Shown one piece after another: positions 56,401 through 64,000 of a DNA stretch of 64,000 bases (positions within the stretch are counted from its first letter, which is position 1; each line of letters starts with the position of its first letter). The DNA lies in contig MU278349.1 of NCBI GenBank assembly GCA_022385755.1, positions 434,001-498,000 on the forward strand, given 5' to 3'. This DNA comes from Trametopsis cervina. Lineage: Eukaryota; Basidiomycota; Agaricomycetes; Polyporales; Irpicaceae. The position numbers were made by a program, and so were the translations under genes. A model generated the notes under the pieces. It made no database searches. It was not told the origin of the DNA and saw only the letters and a program-made list of their open reading frames with translations.

Positions 56401-58686
56401 CATGGCTGGCAGAGGGCGTAAGGCCTGATGTAACAGCTGCTCCTACTCTTGAATTCGTGGCCGGAGAGTCAAAGAAGTTGAAGTCGTCATCGGTGAAGAC
56501 ACCGAACCCGTCGTCCATGTTGAAAGCTCCGCCTGTATTGCCCGCCTCACCGTTTCCGTTCATGACCATAGAAAACCCTATTCCGATGTCATAGGTATCC
56601 ATCGGCATACTCATGAAATCGCCGCTCTGCTGGTTCCAATTGGATTCAAAGAATGGATCAAATGAAGCAGCGGACGAATCAACGGTATTAGTTTGTGAAG
56701 CGATAGTCGAGATGATATCTTCGTTCTTGATTGTATGCGGAACTGGCTCCGTACCGCCGCGTGAGGGGCCAGGTTCAATGTTTGGGAGAATATTCTCCAA
56801 GGAAAGATTCGGAGTGCCTGCTTTTTGCACAGATGCTGCCTCTGGTGTGTCAACCATAGGATACTCGATCTCCATAGGCGTAGGTTCAAAGTCCATAATT
56901 GACTCTGGTTCATGTCTTGGCAGTGTTGCTTCACGATGCGGCTCCTTCGCGGCTGAATCAGCGAGTCCTAGTTCTGGCAGCTTTTCCAGTACTTTCATCG
57001 TAGCAGAGACGCTACGTGACACAGTCCCGCCCTCCCGTTCGCGCTTCAAACGTTCACGTTCTTTCTCACGCTCTTTCGCTACGGCATCCACGTAGGTGCT
57101 GACCTCTCCAGCCACAATTCTGGCGTCTTGACGGGCGATGGTTAAAGACCGGAAAGCGCGTATCGAGTCCGATCTCGCAGAACGATGCAACGAGGGACGA
57201 AGAGGTCGTGGCGTACGCATCGACTCTGCGGCTTCACGCGGGACGGACATTGTACGATCTGAGCTAACTCCAGGCACAGAATCATGGAGGCTGGATGACG
57301 AAGGAGAGGGAGAAGTAGGCTCCGCAGAGGAGAATGCGGGTGCCAGCGCTCCCGTCTGTGATCTGCCTTGCGGTACTTTTGCAGCAGGCACGGGCGGGGA
57401 CGCAAGTAGTTGAGCTGGGACCATTGGTATGTACCTCAACGGCGCACGAGAGTGAGTAGACGCCAGTGCAGAAGTTACGCAGAGGTTGAGAGGCCAGATG
57501 ATAGGCATGCCTTTGTCTTCTCCATGACGATTCTGAACACCCAACCATGCTATCACATAGGTTGGTGTATGCGAGGTTGAGGTCGTTCCGTACGCCTTGC
57601 GCCCCGGGGGAGAACGGTAAACATTTGGGCCACTTGACGAGCGTTGCCAATCGCCAGCACCAAGGCCAGCGAGGGCAACTTCAAATTGATCCGTCAAGCT
57701 ACCAACAGGACCAGAATACGTGTTCAGATAGTATGCGGGAACGCCGTATGGCAACAGTGTAATAGGCATCCCAACGCTTAACGATGTTGAGGGAGCTGTC
57801 GACAACGGTAGAAGATGAGCAGAGTGCATTGTTGGGTGGACCAGAATCCTGTGAGGGTACAAATACAGCCGCACTTCGCAATACACCAATGAGCGTTGAC
57901 GGGAATGGTAATCCCAACGTGCCCCCCACTCGTCCGATGTCGCTTGGGAAAAGCTCAGTAAAAAGCCTCGCTTGTAGCGCACCGCCGTGTGAGATGTAGT
58001 CCCGGGTTTACCGGTAGTAGATGCTTGGGCCACATCGTCAATGAGGCGATCTCGTAGAGCATGAACGAACTGAGCATAAGGTCTACGAAGTGGCTCGCGG
58101 GGAAGAAGACATGCCGAAGCCCAAGAAGACGGTTGCACATCTCCACGACCTCGCATCAGGCAAGTCTCACAAGGCTCCAGTTGTGTCGAACATGCAGCCG
58201 AACAAGGATATAGGCCTTCAGGTGAGAAATGGTATGTCTCAGGGCCTGCGTAAGCGGTGAGACCTGCACACCTTGTTAGATAGAGCAGCGCAGCAGTTTA
58301 TACGACTCACAGACAAGCCCATCTAGCTGTAAAGTAGACCGGAAGGTTTCTTGTTGCTCATATGGATCTGCAGAGCCAATCGCAAATACATATAGCGCAG
58401 ATGGTTCTGTGCCTCGGCCGACATAAACGCTTGGCAGCAACGACCTGGTCACAGGCAAGCATTTGTTTTCCTTCAATAGCCTTCTCCTTCCCATTTCTAG
58501 GTCATGTAGTGGATCTGATATGTTATGCGATTTGTACACCCAGCAGTATATGCGGCAGCGAGGCGGGAGCTTGATCTCCGACGCAAGTAGAGCTGAGTTC
58601 AGGTGAAACGGAGGTGGAATCTGGGCAAGAATTGACAACCCCGTAGAGTCAGATGCAGACGTGTTCGCCATATGTTTGGACGCCAT
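53473..58686 (-). CDS. MED13: Mediator complex subunit MED13
   Basis: MED13 (yeast Ssn2/Srb9) links the CDK8 kinase module to core Mediator. The start MASKHMANTSASDSTGLSIL at 58686 opens the N-terminal domain. A 2.9-kb exon (58156-55235) continues with LLPREPLRRPYAQFVHALRD and long Ser/Pro-rich disordered stretches. Later exons give APSLTVGKADGVIQVLPPAL, RFWEKLGLHPRAGSKDITAY, VFYIITPTRMMNLASSALRQ, DAPILMHLLPDSLI and HTVYDRVVLPTDR, all MED13 C-terminal (MID/PIWI-like) blocks. The end SALSRSDASTD stops at 53475-53473. Total length is roughly 1,600 residues. Fungal MED13 proteins vary greatly in the middle, as here. Confidence 0.93.
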
Positions 58687-59051
58687 TTGAAGAACGTCAG
58701 TGGGGGGTGTGAGGCTTCGCGGGGAGGTCTTGTATCATGTAACTGGACGGAATGGAATGATGAACCAGTCAACTGCCAAAGGATAAGGCAAGTAAACTCG
58801 GCCCGGAGTGTCATCTGTAAGCCATATCGAGCCTTCCAAGGTGGTCGATGAGGTAGTATGTCAAAGAGATGTGTGGCGAGACACGGCCGAAGTTAGTACT
58901 TACTGCCAGAGGTGGCCGTCTAGTATCATACCAAGCGCCAGCCACGGAGCGCTTGAGTTCGAATTATAATTATTTATTGAGACCTGAATCTGGTGTTATC
59001 CCGGAGTAATGCTACAAGCTGCGCCAGGTCGCTTCACGGTGCCCAACGTTC
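58687..59051. promoter_or_regulatory. Divergent promoter region of MED13 and the Big1/Voa1-like gene
   Basis: This is a 365-bp space between two divergent start codons. An A/T stretch (GAATTATAATTATTTATTGA at 58961-58980) lies about 70 bp upstream of the Big1/Voa1-like start and may be a TATA-like element. Nothing else was recognised. Confidence 0.4.
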
Positions 59052-60074
59052 ATGATGTATACGCGAGTAGTCCTTTTCGCTGCTCTGTTCTCGACAGTAG
59101 TGGCATACTCAGACACGAATCCAGTTATAGTTTGGTCGTCACACAGGTTTGGTTGTCCTCTTCTATTGAACATACCGAAAGTCTGACAGTTGAAGCAGTA
59201 CAACCGCTCTTTCCTCCACGCCCGAGTCGCCACACCCCGAATATTTACTTGACAGCCTTCTCGGGACGGACAATGTCTGTGAGAATGATGCTATAATACT
59301 TGTGGATCATGCTGGGGTGCGTGTCTCGCTGATTACCTTGTCACTGACCCTGACTGTTTTGTTAGCTGCATGCATCCGACCTGCGGTTCTTGTCGCGGTC
59401 TTCTGCCCTTGTCCAAAATCTGGGCGCTGCTCCGTCATCCTTGGAATTCCCCTACGTACGCCGCAGCCTTGGTAACCCATTCACGGGAATCGCGCGCGCC
59501 ATTGCAGACCGCTGTGGTGCGAAAACATTGACGGTAGCGTCTGGCGAAGTTGGGCCGCACATTGGGCATGACTCGGACAAGAAACACGTTGTATGTCTTG
59601 GGATGCCTCCAATTGAAGGGCCACCGGCGTCCAGGCAGCAGATGATGGCGCAGTATGGTAAGCAGTCGCTTTCAGACTGTAGGCTGGCTTCAGCTGACAA
59701 GCCGTCCAGAGCTATTGCTGTCGTCAGACCTGGAGGCTATGTCGACCGCGTTTCCTAAGCACCTTGTTGTCTACGCGGGATGGCACTCTCCCATCATGGC
59801 CCGCCAGGCGGATGAGGAGACAGTCGTGCCTTCCCTTAGCGACGTAGTTGCTCCGCAACAGACGAAGATGAAAGCCAAAACAGCAGCGCGCGAGGGTGGA
59901 ATCTTGAAGCGATATCAGTTACTCACTCCGGGTCTGATAGTGACTTTATTCGTGACGTTCTTTGTGCTCGTCCCTGTGGTGTTCATCGGCATTTCTTCGC
60001 TGTCGAGCATCCAGTCGTCAGTAAGGCTGGACGCACCGAAAGGCTATAGCGCAGCAGAGAAGAAGAATCAGTAG
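59052..60074 (+). CDS. Big1/Voa1-like V-ATPase accessory / ER membrane protein
   Basis: The start MMYTRVVLFAALFSTVVAYS at 59052 is a cleavable signal peptide. The mature protein begins near DTNPVIVWSSHR, the N-terminal block of yeast Big1/Voa1 and of the Ac45/ATP6AP1 accessory subunit group. Later exons give DDAIILVDHAGLHASDLRF, NLGAAPSSLEFPYVRRS and DLEAMSTAFPKHLVVYAGWH, then a membrane helix LIVTLFVTFFVLVPVVFIGI and a short cytosolic tail ending KGYSAAEKKNQ (a KK pair near the end). These proteins act in V-ATPase assembly and, for Big1, beta-1,6-glucan synthesis. Exons between 59150 and 59350 are only partly placed. It ends TAG 60072-60074. Confidence 0.85.
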
Positions 60075-60539
60075 TAGTACTAGTCCAGTTTATTTGTAAT
60101 CCTTGTCAACACCATTTCGTAGCATCTTACGCGACGACTGTGACTTCAGACGTCAGCCATCCCTTGGGCGATCAATCGTGTTTGGTGCGGGATCGCCAGC
60201 AAAAGTGTGGTAATACTGATCAGGCTTATCTACCCGAAATGACACGCCCACCTTGCCCCTTCGTGAAATCCGTAAGCGGCAGGATTTTCTCAGAATTACT
60301 TGCGCTCTGTGCGTGATAATTGGTCATGGGAAACAGTTTTCATTCCTGGTCAACACAAGCTCAGTCAGCGCGGAACACGCAACAGAACATGCGAAAAGGA
60401 ACGAAACAGCGTTACCGCACACGGAAAATGTGTGAGACGGACTATAAAGTCCACCACACCCAACGGCCCTCAACTCCCTACACCTCACCCCTCTCCTTCG
60501 CACCTTTAAGGCCCTTCCCCCACTAGACTCTGCACAATT

Positions 60540-61555
60540 ATGGTGTTCTGCTTCCCTTGTAAAAGCGTTGGCAAAAATTTCAAAGAGGACAATGAGCCCC
60601 CCAAGCCCAAGACAAACGGCAAAGCGGCGGAGACAAAGCCTGCAGCAGAGCCTGCTACAGCTGCACCCCTTGTAGAGCAGGCCAGGGTGGAGGACAAGCC
60701 CAAAGCCCAACCCAAGGTCGCCATCATCATATACACAATGTATGGTCATATAGGAAGCTGTTAGTACTGGCCAGGTCCATTTGCCCCATTTGAGTGTATT
60801 CACAATACCTGCTTCTAGTGGCCGAATCCGTAAAGGCTGGCGTAGAGAAGTCTGGCGGGCAGGCTACCATTTACCAGTACGCATCGCAGTTTATCTGAAT
60901 CCATGATATATTTTGACGAATCCTTCTCCTCCCAGGATTGCTGAGACACTCTCACAAGACGTCCTTGAGAAGATGCACGCCCCACCAAAGCCTGCGTACC
61001 CCATTATCGAACCCAAGGATCTAATCAACTTCGACGCTTTCCTGCTCGGTATCCCCACCCGTTTCGGCAACTTCCCTAACCAATGGAAGGTGCGTTCACA
61101 TAGCAGCCTTTAACGAGCTTGTAGGGGCTGATCCTCCGCCGTACAGACATTCTGGGACGCAACCGGCCAACTATGGGCTAATGGCGCGCTTGCAGGAAAA
61201 TATGCCTCCATCTTCGTGTCATCCGCAGGTCTTGGCGGAGGACAGGAAACTACGGTCTCCTCTGCGCTCTCTGTCCTCGCCCACCATGGCATCCTCTTTG
61301 TTCCCCTTGGCTACAGCAGGAGCTTTGCCCAACTAACCAACCTTGACGAGGTTCATGGTGGTAAGTTGCTACCACATAAATGTTCCGTCAAATATCTGTT
61401 AACCCGTGGTTGTCACCTAATGTGTAGGCTCACCGTGGGGTGCGGGCACATTAGCTTCCTCCGACGGCTCTCGTCAGCCCTCCGCACTCGAGGTCGAGAT
61501 TGCGAATATACAGGGCAGCCACTTTTTCGACACCGTCACTAAGGTTTTCCACTAA
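60540..61555 (+). CDS. WrbA-type flavodoxin-like NAD(P)H:quinone oxidoreductase
   Basis: This belongs to the Pst2/Rfs1/Ycp4 family of FMN-binding quinone reductases linked to membranes and oxidative stress. The start [20 protein letters not shown] has several Cys near the N-terminus that could be palmitoylated (inference), followed by a Lys/Ala/Pro-rich linker. The domain starts [11 protein letters not shown] (the FMN phosphate loop), then [20 protein letters not shown] and [52 protein letters not shown] and [20 protein letters not shown] follow, all type IV NQO hallmarks. The end TVTKVFH stops at 61553-61555. About four short introns. It appears intact. Confidence 0.93.
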
Positions 61556-62226
61556 GCCAAACGATGTGTGTTCGGTTCGGCTACGGATATTATGTTGGAG
61601 GACATTCCTGAGCTACACGATTACATAGATACCGCCACCTATGGCCCACGACGTCTGCGTCTAATACCTCGTTAAGCTAAACATACTGTACCGGTAGATG
61701 TATGAAGAACTCATACGTTGTAATAATTAGTGTCGCGAAGTTGCCTCGCGAAAAGATGCTTGCGAAGACGTGTCTGATACTATACAATTTATCCAGATCC
61801 CGCTTAATAGCCGTGAGATTGCATGTGTACAACCCTGTCATCATTGTACAGACTCTTGCGCGTTATGAGAACGTGATTCAAGCCGTTGGTGTGCGTGCAT
61901 ATTGCGCGGAATTATCCCGCAACCGCTGGCTACACTGATATCAGAGTATCACAGGACGACTTTGAGTCCCGTCGACATCGACGACTTCGTAAAGACGTGT
62001 ATTTCGGGTTCTACAGGGTATCGTGTACTCGCATGTAATCGTTATGACTTGTGCACTGCACAACGGGCCCATCGCTCCGAAAACTCTCAATCTCAGAGAT
62101 GTGAGTTATGGAAGAGACGAATGAATTACATTGATGAAACCGTAGTATGTGAACATTGTTTCCATGAAGATACAGTCACTAAAAACTATGTATGATGTAC
62201 AACTAAATCCGTAACATTACACCTTC
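61556..62226. other. Gene-free stretch between WrbA-type and patatin-like genes
   Basis: This 671-bp stretch lies between two convergent genes. A 97-codon plus frame (61902-62195) has no recognised motif and seems accidental. The sequence is A/T-rich near both 3' ends. Nothing else is supported. Confidence 0.5.
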
Positions 62227-64000
62227 TCAGATGTCTTGACCTTCTCCGTCGTCTGGGGAATCGGACCGAGAATGTGAAGTAGCGGCCCAAGTCCGTCGTG
62301 ACAATATCGACAGGTCGTCGTCGTCACTTGAGCTTTCGCTGCTTTGAGCAGCGGCGGTTCGCGAATAATCGTGTGGCGCAATGTTATCCGCACCTAATGG
62401 GTATCCACTGCGTTGTCGAATAGAGGTGAATGGGGAGAATGACGCGGTTCGTAGACGCTTGAAGAACTCAGATGGACTTGATGTTATAGACGGTTGTTGG
62501 ATGGGCGTGGGTTGCGGAGCTATCGGTTCGTGTATAGAAGCTTCCCGCTCGGGCGGGGGATCCGGCGACGCTCTGCCATAATCGACGGGTGGTATATCAT
62601 CTCCGCTGTCTCCATCGGGAGATGTATTCGCGGGCCACCGCCGACGAGCAGCAAAGGCTCTTCTGATGTCTTGGCTAGACACATTAGGTGCTCTCGCTAT
62701 ATGGGGAGCTTGAGACAACCTGCTGCTACGACCACTTTGAGTTCGACTAGCTCTGCCATTGACCATCTCGTTTGCATATGCTTCTTCTGTATCGGAATCC
62801 ACCGGTATCGGCGAGTCCTGGCTGACGGAGAGATGCATTGCTGGTGCACTTAATTTGGTGTCTGTTACCGGGGATGGCAGTTTGCCCTGCGGTTGTGACT
62901 CCATAGCTTGCTGAATTCGATCCTGCGCGCGTGTACGCATTGTTCGCCTGACGGCTTGGCGACCTTGTAGAATAAGCCTTTCGAGGCGGTACCGATTTTC
63001 AATGATATGCAGCTGACAGATGGTCAGAATCATGTTTCGATATTCATATTTAGCGTATTCTTACCTTGGGCCATGTGACTAGCTGACCAACGCGCATCAT
63101 CCTATCCAACTCGGGAACGTCAGGATCACTAAGAATATTCAACCAATCCTACGATTGCGGGACAGTCAGCAAATGCGGGTATGTTCAGAGTGGAACTCAC
63201 CCTAAACCGCGTCCTTGGCCATATACTGTGTAAGTTAGCGTTGATCAGTCGTTGAGACAACTCGACAGCCACAAACGGTGTACTCACGTAACGGCACCGT
63301 CGAAGCGTTGAAGGAATACGCTCGACCAGTCCTGTCCAAGGAGCGTCGGCAGTAGGTCCAAATCGCGAATAACCTGGGCATGGCATGATAAGCAAACAAC
63401 GTGCAGGAAGTCTGGGCATATGACTCGCCTTGAAGTTCTTCGTTAGCTCCAACTTTAGCCATTGTTCCGCGGCCGACAGCAAGAAATTGCCTCTCCACCC
63501 TACTCGAAGAGTCAATATAAATACATGCTGAGAACTTCTCTGAAAATCGAATTGACCTTTGCCTTTGCGTGTAGCGACTGGCTTCCCAGCAGACCCCCTG
63601 GGTGCGAAGAAGAACAGATGAACGTGTGGATTGACTTGTGATACAACCGGATGCGTGACTGTGGGCGTGATGAGCGGAAGTGATACAGATCCTCGAACTG
63701 AGCGAGCGCACCATTGAAATAGAGATTAAGTGACTGGACAGGAATATCCACTCGAAGAGACCCGTCCTTGAACTTGCTTCCCCAGTTCCAAGGCACAAGT
63801 GTCCCATCCCTTAGTTTCTGCATTAGTACAACCGGGTTCAATATCCCTGGAACAGCCGCAGAGGCCAACAGCGCGCTCCATATTACTGTATCCGGGGCGT
63901 TGAGGTAGTTCAGTAGTTTTGTAGGCCTGGAAGCATCCATTTCAATAGACGTACTCAATGTGGTTTGGAGAAACTCACGAATGTCGATCGGCAGGAATGA
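62227..64000 (-). CDS. Patatin-like triacylglycerol lipase (Tgl3/4/5 type), 5' part missing
   Basis: These lipid-droplet enzymes release fatty acids from triacylglycerol. The 5' part, with the oxyanion hole and the GxSxG serine, lies beyond base 64000. Seen here are SALLASAAVPGIL, a late block of the patatin fold, and KFKDGSLRVDIP, holding the catalytic Asp of the Ser-Asp pair. QVNPHVHLFFFAPRG and RGNFLLSAAEQWLKLELTKN follow; then LLPTLLGQDWSSVFLQ and IWPRTRFRDWLNILSDPDVP, ending in a long Ser/Pro-rich disordered tail (RRWPANTSPDGDSGDD). The stop is TGA at 62229-62227. The large tail may be a phosphorylation target, as in yeast Tgl4 (inference). Confidence 0.9.

Noticed and set aside
1..64000. 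CRISPR array, prophage, insertion sequence or retrotransposon
   Set aside because: No regularly spaced repeats, terminal repeats, reverse transcriptase, transposase or integrase motifs were seen in the window.

Overview
The window looks like nuclear DNA of a basidiomycete fungus, most likely an Agaricomycete (inference). Genes sit close together on both strands, almost every gene is broken by many 45-60 nt GT-AG introns, and the protein set is typical of fungi. It contains fungal families such as RTA1-like, Big1/Voa1-like, DUF2433 and ICP55. I saw no rRNA, tRNA, CRISPR array, transposon or bacterial-style operon. Most entries rest on my own splicing of exons by reading frame, splice sites and family motifs. 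Gene limits are therefore good to a few codons where exons are listed and looser elsewhere.

Layout. 1-8.1 kb: the tail of a rhomboid-like gene, a YIPF1/2 Golgi protein (-), a TMEM170-like membrane protein (+), a copper P1B-ATPase with a Cys-rich N-terminus (-) and an RTA1-family 7-TM protein (-). 8.1-9.6 kb has no supported gene. 9.6-16.6 kb: SAICAR synthetase ADE1 (+), an FAD monooxygenase (-), a Pch2/TRIP13 AAA+ ATPase (-) and a SelW-like Rdx protein (+). 17.2-22.6 kb: a membrane-anchored WD40 protein (+), U3 snoRNP protein IMP3 (+) and an unrecognised small gene (+). 22.6-28.6 kb: a kinesin-3 (Unc104/KIF1-like) gene (-). 29.8-35.7 kb: a type II membrane glycosyltransferase-like protein (+), a damaged hydrolase-like fragment (-) and a cyclopropane-fatty-acid synthase-like enzyme (+). 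36.7-44.8 kb: ARL2 (-), eIF5B (+) and an APC amino-acid permease (+). 44.9-53.1 kb: ICP55-type aminopeptidase (-), a lipase-3 family lipase (+), a DUF2433-RRM-RGG protein (-) and SPT4 (+). 53.5-64 kb: MED13 (-), a Big1/Voa1-like protein (+), a WrbA-type flavodoxin quinone reductase (+) and the 3' part of a patatin-type triacylglycerol lipase (-).

No single pathway unites the window; it is mostly housekeeping. Local themes are lipid metabolism (CFAS, lipase-3, patatin lipase), membrane traffic and cytoskeleton (YIPF, kinesin-3, ARL2, Big1), gene expression (SPT4, MED13, eIF5B, IMP3) and metal handling. Genes often lie head to head over about 200 bp (ARL2/eIF5B, ICP55/lipase, DUF2433/SPT4), which suggests shared promoters.

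The most unusual observations concern splicing. The kinesin P-loop is assembled from three consecutive microexons of 12, 19 and 11 nt. The CxxC motif of the SelW-like protein depends on an 8-nt microexon, and ARL2 uses a 17-nt microexon just before its DxxGQ motif. The TRIP13 gene needs a GC-AG intron.
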